From NCBI GenBank assembly GCA_000634735.1, contig JFLG01000084.1, positions 68,946 to 132,945 on the forward strand: a stretch of DNA of 64,000 nucleotides. Reading direction: 5' to 3'. This DNA is from Prochlorococcus sp. scB241_528N17. GTDB lineage: Bacteria; Cyanobacteriota; Cyanobacteriia; PCC-6307; Cyanobiaceae. The position numbers and the translations under genes were made by a program. Positions 8,564 to 18,629 of the stretch are shown here, in pieces; position 1 is the first letter of the stretch, and each line of letters opens with the position of its first letter. The notes below the pieces were generated by a model that worked only from the letters and a program-made list of their open reading frames with translations, did no database searches and was not told where the DNA came from.

Positions 8564-9520
8564 TTATTGATAAGCCTCAATAATTTTCTGAACCAAAGGA
8601 TGACGAACTACATCTTCAACATTTAAATAACAAAATTTTATACCTTGAGTTTCAGAGAAAATTCTTGATGCTTCGATAAGGCCACTTTCCTGATCTTTTT
8701 TTAAATCAATTTGTGTAATATCTCCGTTTACAACCATTTTTGATCTCTCACCTAATCTGGTCAAAAACATTCTCATTTGAGAGCAAGTAGTATTTTGTGC
8801 TTCATCCAAGATAATCAAAGAATTATCTAAAGTTCTTCCTCTCATAAATGCCAAAGGAGCAACCTCAATAATTCCCTTATCAACTAACGAATTTGTTCTA
8901 TCAAACCCGAAAATACTATGTAAAGAATCAAATAAGGGTCTTAAATACGGATCTACTTTTTGTTGCAAATCACCAGGCAAAAATCCTAAACTTTCACCAG
9001 CTTCTACAGCTGGTCTGGTTAAAACAATTTTTTCAATTTTTTTCTCGTTCAATAGCCTTGCCGCGCAAACAGTTGCTAAAAATGTCTTACCAGTTCCAGC
9101 CGGGCCAATTGCGAACGTAAGATCAAAGTTTTCAATTGATTCAACATATTCTTTTTGCTTTACAGTTCTTGGTCTTAAATATCTTCCTTCTTTGGAACGA
9201 GCAAGAATTTTTTTTCCAAGTTCAGCATGTGAAGATGATTCGCCCAAATTTAAAGAACTTAAAGCCGCTTTAAGATCTACCTCGGGGACTTCTAACCCTT
9301 GTTCCCAAATTGGTCTTGTTAGTTCTACTAATGCTGAGGCTCTCTCAATTTTTGATATAACACCGTTCATCTCAAGTTGTAAGCCTCTTATAGTTAAAGA
9401 AACTCCTGTAAGAGACTCAAATTTTTTTAAGAAAGAATTACCAGGTCCAGATAATGCTGTAGCGGCATCAGAGCTTGGCAAATCTATTTTGAAGTGACCA
9501 GTTTTGGAAACTTCCTTCAT
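8564..9520 (-). CDS. phoH: PhoH-like family ATPase
   Basis: Cytoplasmic P-loop ATPase of 318 aa, often linked to phosphate starvation and RNA metabolism. The N-terminal region (about 1-110) is followed by the PhoH core: Walker A GPAGTGKT at 139-146 and Walker B LIILDEAQNTT in the second half, ending with VVNGDITQIDL and DVVRHPLVQKI. The length is typical of cyanobacterial PhoH. The downstream neighbour in its direction is the Bax-inhibitor gene; the upstream neighbour is rpsP. Confidence 0.93.
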   Translation of the reverse strand: MKEVSKTGHFKIDLPSSDAATALSGPGNSFLKKFESLTGVSLTIRGLQLEMNGVISKIERASALVELTRPIWEQGLEVPEVDLKAALSSLNLGESSSHAELGKKILARSKEGRYLRPRTVKQKEYVESIENFDLTFAIGPAGTGKTFLATVCAARLLNEKKIEKIVLTRPAVEAGESLGFLPGDLQQKVDPYLRPLFDSLHSIFGFDRTNSLVDKGIIEVAPLAFMRGRTLDNSLIILDEAQNTTCSQMRMFLTRLGERSKMVVNGDITQIDLKKDQESGLIEASRIFSETQGIKFCYLNVEDVVRHPLVQKIIEAYQ

Positions 9521-9556
9521 CTAGTTATTAAATAAGAATAAAAATTTATCAAATCA

Positions 9557-9922
9557 CTAGATTTCAGCTTCATTACTCTCGCTTTCAGCTTTACTACTAT
9601 CATTTTTTTCATCTTTAGTTTTAGCTTTAGCTAATTTTTCCTTCTCCAACTTTGCCTTACCAATTGCGATAGAGGGTCTTTCTGTTTTTTCTAATAACCC
9701 TCCCTTTTCTAATAAAGTTCTCACAACATCAGTTGGCTGAGCACCCTGAGTAAGTCTTGTTCTTAAAGCTTCTGTGTCAAGCCTGGTTTCCTTAGTTCTT
9801 GGATTATAAAAACCTAGTTCTTGTAGAGGTCTACCATCTCTTCTGGAAGTACTATTGCATGCAACAATTCTGAAACTTGCCTCTTTTTTCTTTCCAAAGC
9901 GCTTAAGGCGCAATTTAATCAT
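9557..9922 (-). CDS. rpsP: 30S ribosomal protein S16
   Basis: Small-subunit protein needed for 30S assembly. The core [20 protein letters not shown] and [18 protein letters not shown] is diagnostic. The protein is 121 aa; residues from about 90 on form a Lys/Glu/Ser-rich tail that is longer than the ~80 aa bacterial core and probably disordered. It lies 54 bp downstream of ffh and just upstream of phoH on the same strand, placing two translation/secretion genes together. Confidence 0.97.
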   Translation of the reverse strand: MIKLRLKRFGKKKEASFRIVACNSTSRRDGRPLQELGFYNPRTKETRLDTEALRTRLTQGAQPTDVVRTLLEKGGLLEKTERPSIAIGKAKLEKEKLAKAKTKDEKNDSSKAESESNEAEI

Positions 9923-9976
9923 CTTAAATTAATGCGTTTTTAATAATAATATCATTTAAAGGTAAGAATATAGAAA

Positions 9977-11437
9977 CTATAAATCGGCAAAACCTTTTTT
10001 CTTTTTATTATTTTTTTGTTTTTTCATTGGCCTATTACCACTCATCCCTCCCATTCCTGGCATTCCGCCCATTCCTGGCATTCCGCCCATTCCTGGCATT
10101 CCGCCCATTCCTGGCATTCCGCCCATTCCTGGCATTCCGCCGTTCGACATTTGTTTCATAAAGCCTCTCATTCTTTGAAAATCAGCTAATACTTTATCTA
10201 CATCTTTTGCTTCATAACCGCTACCCTGAGCGATTCTTTGTCTTCTTGAAGGCTGAGCAGCAAGAACCTCAGGTTTTTGTTTTTCCTCAAGAGTCATTGA
10301 TGAGATCATAGATTCTATTTTCTTAAGTTGATCTTCACCATCTTTTATCATCCCATCATCGATTTTATTCATTCCAGGAATCAATTTAATCAATCCACCA
10401 AGTGATCCCATCCTTTTAATTAATCTCATTTGCTTAACAAAATCATTAAAATCAAAAGTTGCTTCTTGAAGTTTCTTTTGCATCGCTTCTGCATCAGCAA
10501 GTTCAACTTCTTTTTGGGCTTTTTCAACAAGTGTCAATACATCGCCCATGCCTAAAATTCTGCTAGCCATTCTCTCTGGATGAAATGGTTGCAGTGCCTC
10601 TATTTTTTCACCTACACCTATAAATTTAATTGGCTTACCACTTATTTTTCTTATTGATAAAGCGGCTCCGCCTCTTGAGTCACCATCCAACTTAGTTAAT
10701 ATCGCACCTGTGATTCCTACTTTTTCATGAAATGACTTTGTTAAGTCTGCAGCTTCTTGCCCAATCATTGAATCAACAACAAGCAAAACCTCATCAGGAT
10801 TAGAAACTTCTTTTATTCGAACCATTTCACTCATCATAGAATCATCAATTTGCAGTCTTCCTGCGGTATCAATAATTATGGAATTAAAATCATTTTCAAT
10901 AGCAAAATTCAATGCGTCCTTTGCTATCTCTTCTGGTTTGCTATTTTTTTCTTTAGCTGAAAAAACTTCCAAGTCATATTGACTTCCCAATGTTTTAAGC
11001 TGCTCTACAGCTGCTGGTCGATAAATATCTGCAGCTACCAGAAGAACTTTTTTATCTTTTTCTTTTAAATAAAGTCCTAATTTTCCTGTTGCAGTTGTTT
11101 TACCCGCACCTTGAAGTCCCGCCATTAAAATGACATTTGGCTTATCTTGATTCTCAATTAACGGAGAATTTTCATTCCCCATAATGTTAATCAATTCTTT
11201 ATTTACAACCTCTATAAATTTTTGACCTGGGTTTACACCCCTAACTACTTCTTCTCCAACAGCTTTATCTTTAACATCTGATATAAACTCTTTTACAACA
11301 GACAAACTAACATCTGCATCAAGGAGTGCTCTTTTAACCTCTCTCAAGGCATCGTTAATATTATTTTCACTAATTTTTGCTTCGCCTCTTAAACCCTTTA
11401 CTGCGTCTTCAAAGCGTGACGAGAGTTCATCAAACAT
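9977..11437 (-). CDS. ffh: Signal recognition particle protein Ffh
   Basis: GTPase subunit of the signal recognition particle, which targets nascent membrane proteins (including thylakoid proteins) to FtsY/SecYEG. N domain, then G domain with GLQGAGKTT (107-115), DTAGRLQ and TKLDGDSRGG, then the methionine-rich M domain with the RNA-binding QPSRRQRIAQGSG segment. At 486 aa it is slightly long, because the C-terminus carries five GMGGMP repeats before a Lys-rich tail. Its RNA partner ffs is in this window at about 38.03-38.12 kb. Confidence 0.97.
   Translation of the reverse strand: MFDELSSRFEDAVKGLRGEAKISENNINDALREVKRALLDADVSLSVVKEFISDVKDKAVGEEVVRGVNPGQKFIEVVNKELINIMGNENSPLIENQDKPNVILMAGLQGAGKTTATGKLGLYLKEKDKKVLLVAADIYRPAAVEQLKTLGSQYDLEVFSAKEKNSKPEEIAKDALNFAIENDFNSIIIDTAGRLQIDDSMMSEMVRIKEVSNPDEVLLVVDSMIGQEAADLTKSFHEKVGITGAILTKLDGDSRGGAALSIRKISGKPIKFIGVGEKIEALQPFHPERMASRILGMGDVLTLVEKAQKEVELADAEAMQKKLQEATFDFNDFVKQMRLIKRMGSLGGLIKLIPGMNKIDDGMIKDGEDQLKKIESMISSMTLEEKQKPEVLAAQPSRRQRIAQGSGYEAKDVDKVLADFQRMRGFMKQMSNGGMPGMGGMPGMGGMPGMGGMPGMGGMPGMGGMSGNRPMKKQKNNKKKKGFADL
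10050..10139 (-). repeat. Five perfect 18-bp tandem repeats inside ffh
   Basis: The plus-strand unit cccattcctggcattccg occurs five times in a row without a single mismatch, then breaks off. Translated on the minus strand it gives repeated GMGGMP. The perfect identity, including third codon positions, points to recent slippage-driven expansion or active homogenisation rather than old conserved repeats. It is in frame and adds 30 residues of Met/Gly to the signal-sequence-binding M domain. Confidence 0.97.
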
Positions 11438-11484
11438 TATTTAAAAGTAATTTTAATTATTATAGATGATCTTGAAGTTTGCAA

Positions 11485-13590
11485 TTACAAGCCACTCACG
11501 AAATCAACTAATTTCCATGATTTATTTGAAAAACCCAAAATATATTTAACTTTAAGGGGATTTAATGATGTTTCATTAACAAATTCTCCAGAATTCTTTA
11601 CTATTCTCTCTAGATAATTCAATTCTACTAAAACAACTATCCGAGATGAAGTTTGTGATTCCAAATCAATCTTACTTATTTGGGAATTGATTTCCTTATA
11701 AATTCCCTTCTTTATATCGTTCTTTCTTTCTTGGATTGTTCGATCAATCAAACCTTTACTAACAATCTTAGAAAGATTAATTTCACTCTTTCCCGCCAAG
11801 TAATTACTTTTACTTAGAAGCCATCCATTAATTAAATTACTAATATCTTCCAAAGAAGGTGAAGGGGAATTAAGTTCTTTGAATTCATAGGAAATAATTG
11901 AAGAAGATTTCTCAGGAATAGAATTCAATTTGCTTGAAGGATTTTTTTTTATTTCTTGAATAATATCTTTCTCAGTAATCTTTTGATTTTTATCTATGGC
12001 AATTAATGTTTTTTCAGTAATAGCTTCATCCTGAATTGATTTTTTTAAATTATTTCTTAATAATCCAATACCAATACCAAATGCAAATAAAATCAAAAAC
12101 GCATAAATATAAATTAAATAAGGTGACCGATTAATAATCTCTTTATCCTTCAAGAATTCTCCAAGACTAAACTTTAATTCGGCAATTTTTTCAATTAAAA
12201 AATTATAAAACTCTATTGGTTTTTTCTTAAAGTAATCCTCATTGAACTCGTTTTCTTTGATCTCAACCTTTTCATAATCTTGTTTTATACCACCAGGCCA
12301 GGGTAATCTCCTTTCATCAATATTACCTAATAAATTATCAAAGTCTTCATTCGTTTTTGTGGAGGATTCCTTCTCAATCTGTTGGTTCTGAAGATTTGAC
12401 TTAATTGAAATTTTATTTGATTTCTTTTCTAATTTTTCAATAAATTCTTGAATTTCCCTATCTTCAAACCAAGAATCTAAATCCACCTCTTTTAAGTCAA
12501 TATCTCTATACCCAACTAAAACATCATTCTCTAACCAATTTTTACAGAAAATACATATCGCTTCTAACTTATTTCCAGGGTAACTATTAAGCCAATCCCG
12601 TAAATTTTCATCAGAACTACTTGAAAACCTTGCAGAGGCCTGGTCAATATCAGCTAAAAGCAAATCTAAACAACCAACTAAAGGCATTGAATCAAGACCG
12701 GATAAATTTAGTTTCTTTAGAATTCTCCTTGCTTCAAATAATTTTTCTGGCTTTCTTCTCGAGAAACCAATAGCTGTTAAAGATAGAAAAGCTAAAAATC
12801 CTGCTTCTAAAGATCCTCTTTTTTGTAATTCAAGAAACAAATCAATCTGTTCTTGGACTGTCAAAAATGGCTTAATTTGTTGAAAAAAAGCTTCAAACTC
12901 TTGCTGATTTAAATAATCTTTATATTCAGATTTATTATTGCCTTCTAAACCACCTCTTTTGATTATTAAATTTTCCAACATACTTAAGCCTTTTTTGTGA
13001 GACTCTTGATCATTTAGATCCCTGCTAAGTAGATCTAGGATTCTGTAAGGAAGCAAAGTAACTAAGTCTTCTTCAAGTTCTTTTCTTATATCTCTAAGCT
13101 TTCCCATTCTTTGTAAAATTTGTATACCTTCATGTAAAAAGTCTGCCGCGTTTGAATAGGATCTAAGCTGTTGTTCTTGAATTGCAGAATCTCTTGCTGT
13201 TAAAGCAGCCAATAATGTTAAATCAGCTTCTCTACTACTTCCCAAAGCTGGAGTTTGTGGTGGCTGCAATGCTTTTCTCGTAATTTTAAAAGCTTCTTTT
13301 GGTGAACCCGATTCCCAAAGAAGTATTAATCCTGCGACTTCTCTATTTGAGGAAAAATCCAATCCAGAATTCCCATTTAATAACAAATTTTCGTATTCTC
13401 TTCTGCTTTCTGGATCTGTAAGTAGATCGGCAGTGAAGCGAAGCAACTCAGATCTTTGGGTTAAAACTTCATAAGTAAAACCTTCATTGGGTGTTTTATC
13501 TAACCGCAATTGAAACGCCCTTAATATTTCCTCAGAAGTTGCAGAGGGGCTTACGCCAATTAAACGAAAATGGTCTAAAGGAAGTTCCAA
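11485..13590 (-). CDS. zipN: Cell division protein ZipN/Ftn2 (ARC6 homologue)
   Basis: Cyanobacterial divisome organiser that tethers FtsZ rings to the membrane. The N-terminal J-like domain (LDHFRLIGVSPSATSEEILRAF, LLTDPESRREYE) lacks the HPD motif, so it should not act as a DnaJ co-chaperone, as in ARC6. A helical middle region follows. One transmembrane segment lies near 488-510 (YLIYIYAFLILFAFGIGIG), and the C-terminal domain (SLEDISNLINGWLLSKS to the end) is the ARC6-like IMS/DUF4101 region. At 701 aa the length fits. FtsZ and FtsQ are encoded 24 kb away in this window. Confidence 0.92.
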   Translation of the reverse strand: MELPLDHFRLIGVSPSATSEEILRAFQLRLDKTPNEGFTYEVLTQRSELLRFTADLLTDPESRREYENLLLNGNSGLDFSSNREVAGLILLWESGSPKEAFKITRKALQPPQTPALGSSREADLTLLAALTARDSAIQEQQLRSYSNAADFLHEGIQILQRMGKLRDIRKELEEDLVTLLPYRILDLLSRDLNDQESHKKGLSMLENLIIKRGGLEGNNKSEYKDYLNQQEFEAFFQQIKPFLTVQEQIDLFLELQKRGSLEAGFLAFLSLTAIGFSRRKPEKLFEARRILKKLNLSGLDSMPLVGCLDLLLADIDQASARFSSSSDENLRDWLNSYPGNKLEAICIFCKNWLENDVLVGYRDIDLKEVDLDSWFEDREIQEFIEKLEKKSNKISIKSNLQNQQIEKESSTKTNEDFDNLLGNIDERRLPWPGGIKQDYEKVEIKENEFNEDYFKKKPIEFYNFLIEKIAELKFSLGEFLKDKEIINRSPYLIYIYAFLILFAFGIGIGLLRNNLKKSIQDEAITEKTLIAIDKNQKITEKDIIQEIKKNPSSKLNSIPEKSSSIISYEFKELNSPSPSLEDISNLINGWLLSKSNYLAGKSEINLSKIVSKGLIDRTIQERKNDIKKGIYKEINSQISKIDLESQTSSRIVVLVELNYLERIVKNSGEFVNETSLNPLKVKYILGFSNKSWKLVDFVSGL

Positions 13591-13738
13591 ACAAATATCC
13601 TATTGAAAATTCTTAGATAAATTTTATCAAGTTAATTTTTTTTTTCACAAGGTCTTACAGAGTTATTAAAAAAAATCATGAAAATTGCCATTCACAGCTT
13701 AGAATGTTAACAAATCAAAACTTCGTTAAGGTATTTTC

Positions 13739-14776
13739 TTGGAAACACACGTAGAGAGAATCTCAAATCTTCAAGAGATAAAAAAAGCCGAATTAGATCG
13801 AGAAACAGGATTATTTCTTTATGAAGACATGACGCTTGGTCGTAGGTTTGAAGATAAGTGTGCAGAAATGTATTACAGGGGGAAAATGTTTGGTTTCGTT
13901 CATCTATATAACGGTCAAGAGGCTATAAGCACGGGAGTAATTGGCGCCATGAAAAAGAAACATGATTGGTTTTGTAGTACTTATCGAGATCATGTTCATG
14001 CACTAAGTGCGGGGGTCCCCTCATTTGAGGTAATGAGTGAACTTTTTGGCAAAGCTACTGGTTGTAGCAAAGGCCGAGGTGGATCTATGCACTTATTTTC
14101 AAGAGAGCATCACTTACTCGGAGGATATGCATTTATTGGAGAAGGAATTCCAGTTGCCTTAGGGGCAGCCTTTTCAAGTAGATACAAAAAGGAAGTTGCT
14201 GGTAATAATAATAGTGATGCAGTCACTGCAGCATTCTTTGGGGATGGAACTTGCAATAATGGGCAGTTTTTTGAATGTTTAAATATGGCCCAATTATGGA
14301 AATTACCCATAATTTTTGTTGTTGAAAATAATAAATGGGCTATTGGTATGGCTCACGATAGAGCTACTAGTAATCCTGAAATCTGGAGAAAAGCGTCTGC
14401 TTTTGGTATGCACGGCGAAGAGGTTGATGGAATGGATGTATTAGCAGTTAGAGGGGCAGCACAAAGAGCAATTGAGCGCGCTAGAGCAGGAGAAGGCCCC
14501 ACACTTTTAGAATGTTTAACTTATAGATACAGAGGACATTCTCTTGCAGATCCAGATGAATTAAGGTCTGAAAAAGAGAAGGAGTTTTGGGGAAAAAGAG
14601 ATCCTATTAAGAAATTAGCCAAAGAAATTATTGACGGTAAATTCGCAACGGAAGAAGAACTAAAAATTATTGACAAGAAAATTGATGCAGAGATAACTGA
14701 GTCAGTTAAAAATGCTATTGAAGCTCCCGAACCCCCTTCAGAAGAATTAACCAAATATATTTGGGCAGAAGATTAG
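13739..14776 (+). CDS. pdhA: Pyruvate dehydrogenase E1 component, alpha subunit
   Basis: Thiamine-diphosphate-dependent decarboxylase subunit feeding acetyl-CoA from pyruvate. At 345 aa, landmarks are [13 protein letters not shown], the TPP motif region [31 protein letters not shown] (second half), and [15 protein letters not shown] with the phosphorylation-loop-like segment. The start is a TTG preceded by a TAGAAT box at 13700-13705; no ATG fits the N-terminus. The E1 beta partner is not adjacent, which is usual in cyanobacteria, but E3 (lpd) lies at 23.3 kb. The stop is 1 bp from the convergent sigma-factor stop. Confidence 0.96.
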   Translation: METHVERISNLQEIKKAELDRETGLFLYEDMTLGRRFEDKCAEMYYRGKMFGFVHLYNGQEAISTGVIGAMKKKHDWFCSTYRDHVHALSAGVPSFEVMSELFGKATGCSKGRGGSMHLFSREHHLLGGYAFIGEGIPVALGAAFSSRYKKEVAGNNNSDAVTAAFFGDGTCNNGQFFECLNMAQLWKLPIIFVVENNKWAIGMAHDRATSNPEIWRKASAFGMHGEEVDGMDVLAVRGAAQRAIERARAGEGPTLLECLTYRYRGHSLADPDELRSEKEKEFWGKRDPIKKLAKEIIDGKFATEEELKIIDKKIDAEITESVKNAIEAPEPPSEELTKYIWAED

Positions 14777-14777
14777 A

Positions 14778-15719
14778 TTAAATACTGCTAGGTAATTTTC
14801 TCGTTAAATTCCTTAATTTTCTTAGTGCCTTAAGTTCAACTTGTCTTACTCTTTCTCTAGAAACTTCTAATAATCTTCCAATTTCAGCAAGTGTGTGCCT
14901 CTCATTTGCATCAAGTCCAAATCTTAATTTGAGGACATGTTGTTCTTGCTCGCTTAAATGACTTAACCACTTACCAAGTTGCTCTTGATGCATTTTTTGT
15001 TCAACTTGATCTAAAGGTTCTTCATTATTACTATCAGCAATTAAATCACCTAAAAAGCTTCTGCCGTCATCGCCATTTACTGGAGCATCTAAACTACTTG
15101 TCGATAAGGCTTGTCTCAAAACTGAATCCAATTCTTCTACATCAATTTCCATCGCCTCTGCAATTTCAATCCTGCTGGGCATAGCACCAAGTTTATGAGC
15201 CAAATCTCTACTAACTTTTCTAATAGAAGCTAACCTCTCACTTAAGTGAACAGGCAAACGGATTGTTCTTGATTGACATGCAATTGCTCTTGTCATACTC
15301 TGTCTAATCCACCAAAAAGCGTAAGTAGAAAACTTATATCCCCTTGTCGGATCAAATTTTTCAACAGCTCTCTCCAACCCAAGAGAACCTTCTTGGACTA
15401 AATCAAGAAGTTCCAGTCCTTTACCTTGATATTTTTTTGCAACGCTGACAACTAATCTTAAATTAGCTTTCATCATTCTTTCTTTAGCTCTTCGACCAAT
15501 TTTTATTGTTCTTTTTTGGTGAGTTGTAAATTCATTAGTCTTTTCATTTATTTGTCCATCTTGTGTAAGAATCATCATCTTTTGGACTTGGTTACCCAAT
15601 TCAATCTCTTCGGCAGGTGTTAATAAAGGAACTCTACCGATATTCTGCAAATACCAGCTAATTGGATCACTACTTCTCCTTTTAGGAGGTTCTGCTTGTG
15701 TTTGTAATGATGAAACCAT
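14778..15719 (-). CDS. RNA polymerase sigma factor, group 2 (RpoD-like)
   Basis: Non-essential-type primary-like sigma factor of 313 aa. Region 1.2 is DPISWYLQNIGRVPLLTPAEEIELG (about 18-42), followed by region 2 with NLRLVVSVAKKYQGKGLELLDLVQEGSLGLERAVEKFDP and YAFWWIRQSMTRAI. Region 3 comes next, and region 4 has the helix-turn-helix TLAEIGRLLEVSRERVRQVELKALRKLR near the end. It lacks the long N-terminal region of SigA, so it is one of the cyanobacterial alternative group 2 factors; which one cannot be told here. A 13-bp palindrome lies just before its ATG. Confidence 0.93.
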   Translation of the reverse strand: MVSSLQTQAEPPKRRSSDPISWYLQNIGRVPLLTPAEEIELGNQVQKMMILTQDGQINEKTNEFTTHQKRTIKIGRRAKERMMKANLRLVVSVAKKYQGKGLELLDLVQEGSLGLERAVEKFDPTRGYKFSTYAFWWIRQSMTRAIACQSRTIRLPVHLSERLASIRKVSRDLAHKLGAMPSRIEIAEAMEIDVEELDSVLRQALSTSSLDAPVNGDDGRSFLGDLIADSNNEEPLDQVEQKMHQEQLGKWLSHLSEQEQHVLKLRFGLDANERHTLAEIGRLLEVSRERVRQVELKALRKLRNLTRKLPSSI

Positions 15720-15725
15720 AGTTTG

Positions 15726-15738
15726 ACCTAATTTAGGT
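15726..15738. promoter_or_regulatory. Palindrome just upstream of the sigma-factor start
   Basis: ACCTAATTTAGGT is a perfect 6-bp inverted repeat around a single central base. It covers about 7-19 nt upstream of the sigma-factor ATG at 15719 and overlaps the likely ribosome binding region on the minus strand. It could be a protein operator or a small translation-inhibiting hairpin; neither is shown. Confidence 0.4.
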
Positions 15739-15859
15739 AATAAAACTCTCCTACACTTTTAAAGAAATAGCCAAATATTTAATACGCGCTTCAGATTTCA
15801 AGTTATATTTGTACATTTATGTGTTTAAAACTATAAATAACTCTCTTAAATTGTTTCTT

Positions 15860-17425
15860 TCAAGATATTTGTCTCATTTTTATATTTCTCATTAACTTTG
15901 ACAATTCGTCACCAATAGCAGAAGCATTTGACCCTTTTTTGCACTTTGATGCAGCAAATGAATGCAAGAGTACGTATTTAGCAAAAAAATCTGTAGTTAT
16001 GTTTCTACAAAAGGTTAAATCAATCGCAGAACTGCCAGCTATAAATCCAGATAAAAGATCGCCCAATCCAGCTCTAGCTGTCTGTGAATCGGTTCCGAAA
16101 AGTTGCCAAACTTTTTTACTATCAGCAACTATGCTGTTAGCCCCCTTAAATAAAATACTAATGTTAAATTCTTTTGCTGCATTAAGAGCTAGCCCTAAAT
16201 TGGTAGCAGAATTGATATTAGGGAATAACCTTCGAAATTCTTTGCTATGTGGTGTAATCCATGTCTTAAACTTTCTCTCTAAAAAGAAATTTGACCCCAA
16301 CTTAGATTCCGAAATTCTATTAAGTGCATCTGCATCCAAGATCAATAATCCTTCAAAAGCAATAAGATAGTCTTCTGATTTTTGCCAATCATCATTATCA
16401 ATTCCTATTCCTGGACCGACAGCTAATGAATCAAACGCACTTAAATCAATATTCTTTAATGCTTTAAATAAAGATGCATTCCCATTTTGGTTAGATTGCA
16501 TAGTTTCTTTTAAAACTATTTCTGGAGCAACTTGCCAAATAGATTCAGCGACTATCCCAGGAAGGACCGCAGAGATAAAGCCTGCGCCACTTGATATGGC
16601 TCCTTTTAATGCCAAGTATGCAGCACCAGGATATTTTTCACTTCCGGCTATTAGTAATGTTCTACCCCTTTGATATTTGTTAGAATTTTTTGGTAAAGAA
16701 GGTAAATTAATATTTTTTATATCTTTGTAAGTTACCTTAAAAATCTTTTTATCAATTTTGGACAGCTTACTAGTAGGCATCCCAATATCTATATGGTGCA
16801 ATTCTCCGATAAAAGGTAAAGCAGAATCTTGGGTCAATCCAATCTTATAAAGACCAATAGCCAAGGTATAGTCTGCTTTTACTGCGTCTTCTGAAAAAGG
16901 CTCTCCTTTATCAGGACATAATCCTGTTGGGATATCAATACTTATTACCTTTCCAGATTTTTTATGAAATTTTTGATTAAACAGTTTAATTAATTTATCA
17001 TCAACTTTTCTTATTTGATTATTACCAAAAACTGCATCAATCCAAAGATCTTTCCCATTCGCATCGGGAGGCTCTACTAATTTTGTGACACCAATAGATG
17101 TAAGATAATTAAGGTGATCATTTGTTAGTGTTTTTTTTATCGGGAATGGACACCATACCTGAACATTAAAACCTTTCAAAAAAAGCTCTCTAGCTATTAC
17201 TGCACCATCCCCGCCATTATTCCCAGGACCTATAAAAACAGTTATTCCTTTCTTGAGAAGAGGTTTCTTTTTTAAGAGCCATCTACTAATTTGGATACCA
17301 GCTTTTTCCATCAATGCTTCTTGTGGCATTCCATCAGAAAACATTTCTTTCTCTACTATCAACATTTGCTTTGAATCAACAATTAAATGTTTAGAATCAA
17401 TTGTTGGCCATACAATTTCGTTCAT
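15860..17425 (-). CDS. nnr: Bifunctional NAD(P)H-hydrate epimerase / ADP-dependent dehydratase
   Basis: Repairs damaged NADH and NADPH hydrates. At 521 aa it is the usual fusion length. The N-terminal YjeF epimerase domain (about 1-230) has FIGPGNNGGDGAVIARELF and SIDIPTGLCPDKGEP. The C-terminal YjeF/ribokinase-like domain has GRTLLIAGSEKYPGAAYLALKGAISSGAG, ITPHSKEFRRLFP, FKGANSIVADS and the active-site region ARAGLGDLLSGFIAG. It is divergent from mnmA with 46 bp between, and its 3' end faces the sigma-factor promoter region. Confidence 0.95.
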   Translation of the reverse strand: MNEIVWPTIDSKHLIVDSKQMLIVEKEMFSDGMPQEALMEKAGIQISRWLLKKKPLLKKGITVFIGPGNNGGDGAVIARELFLKGFNVQVWCPFPIKKTLTNDHLNYLTSIGVTKLVEPPDANGKDLWIDAVFGNNQIRKVDDKLIKLFNQKFHKKSGKVISIDIPTGLCPDKGEPFSEDAVKADYTLAIGLYKIGLTQDSALPFIGELHHIDIGMPTSKLSKIDKKIFKVTYKDIKNINLPSLPKNSNKYQRGRTLLIAGSEKYPGAAYLALKGAISSGAGFISAVLPGIVAESIWQVAPEIVLKETMQSNQNGNASLFKALKNIDLSAFDSLAVGPGIGIDNDDWQKSEDYLIAFEGLLILDADALNRISESKLGSNFFLERKFKTWITPHSKEFRRLFPNINSATNLGLALNAAKEFNISILFKGANSIVADSKKVWQLFGTDSQTARAGLGDLLSGFIAGSSAIDLTFCRNITTDFFAKYVLLHSFAASKCKKGSNASAIGDELSKLMRNIKMRQIS

Positions 17426-17471
17426 AATTAGTACAAAGCAATTGAAGAACCGTTCAAAAATTTAAACTTCC

Positions 17472-18629
17472 ATGTTAAAGACACAAAAGGATAAAAAATT
17501 AGAGAACTTTTTTTCTTCTAATAATAAAACTAAAAAGAAGAAAAATATTATTGTAGGTCTTTCTGGTGGCGTAGATAGTTCCCTTTCAGCTGCTCTTCTT
17601 GTAGAAAGAGGCTGGAATGTTGAGGGACTAACTCTTTGGCTAATGAAAGGACAAGGCTCCTGTTGTTCTGAAGGATTAGTAGATGCTGCTGGTCTTTGTG
17701 AAGATTTGGGAATTAATCATAAAATAATCGATTCAAGAGAAATTTTCGAAAGAGAGGTAATTAAAAAAACTACTGAAAGCTATGAGAAAGGATTCACTCC
17801 ACTGCCATGTTCGATGTGCAACAAGAATGTGAAGTTTGAAGAGATGCTTAATTACGCAATAAACCAAAAAGACTTTACTCATATTGCGACCGGACATTAC
17901 GCAAGGATAAAAAAATCATCTTATGCTGAAACACTTGATTGCAAGAGCTTTGTATTTAAGGACTTCCTTCTTCTCAGAGGTGCTGACAAAAACAAAGACC
18001 AAAGTTATTTTCTTTATTCTCTTTCACAAGAAGTACTAAGCAGATTAAAATTTCCTCTTGGTGAAATGAAAAAAGAAGAGACAAGAAAGGAAGCCCTGAG
18101 ATTAGGCCTTAGAACTGCTCAAAGACCAGAAAGTCAAGATTTATGTTTAGTTGAGCATTATGGATCAATGCAGAGATTTATCGACAAACACATTGAACCC
18201 AAAGAAGGAGAAATTGTGCATGTAAATGGGAAAGTTCTAGGAACGCACAAAGGTATTCAGCACTTTACAGTAGGTCAAAGAAAAGGTTTAGGTATTGCTT
18301 GGCCTGAACCATTATATGTAAAAAGTTTAGACAGGGTAAAAAACACAGTTTATGTAGCAGATAAAAGTGATTTATTTAATAAAGAAGCAATAATTATCAA
18401 GGTTAACTGGGTTTCAATCGAAGAACCTGAGCAAGAGATAGAAGTAGAAGCACAAATCAGATATAGAAGTCATCCAGTAAAAGGAACTTTAATACCTTTG
18501 AAAAATTTAGATAATCCAACTACAACATTTAAATTAATTTTTGAAGAAAGTCAAAGTTCGGTAACGCCCGGACAAGCTGCAGTTTTTTATAAAGGGGAAA
18601 TTTTATTAGGTGGCGGATTAATTAATTAA
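17472..18629 (+). CDS. mnmA: tRNA-specific 2-thiouridylase MnmA
   Basis: Installs sulfur at C2 of the wobble uridine in Lys, Glu and Gln tRNAs. PP-loop [15 protein letters not shown] is at about 29-43, the first active-site Cys is in [19 protein letters not shown] follows, then [13 protein letters not shown] and the second catalytic Cys in SQDLCLV. The C-terminal beta-barrel region follows to 385 aa. The stop overlaps the convergent lnt stop by 4 bp. A divergent promoter with nnr is implied by the 46-bp gap. Confidence 0.96.
   Translation: MLKTQKDKKLENFFSSNNKTKKKKNIIVGLSGGVDSSLSAALLVERGWNVEGLTLWLMKGQGSCCSEGLVDAAGLCEDLGINHKIIDSREIFEREVIKKTTESYEKGFTPLPCSMCNKNVKFEEMLNYAINQKDFTHIATGHYARIKKSSYAETLDCKSFVFKDFLLLRGADKNKDQSYFLYSLSQEVLSRLKFPLGEMKKEETRKEALRLGLRTAQRPESQDLCLVEHYGSMQRFIDKHIEPKEGEIVHVNGKVLGTHKGIQHFTVGQRKGLGIAWPEPLYVKSLDRVKNTVYVADKSDLFNKEAIIIKVNWVSIEEPEQEIEVEAQIRYRSHPVKGTLIPLKNLDNPTTTFKLIFEESQSSVTPGQAAVFYKGEILLGGGLIN

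Noticed and set aside
10050..10139. CRISPR-like repeat array
   Set aside because: Units are contiguous with no spacers and lie in frame within ffh; it is a coding tandem repeat.
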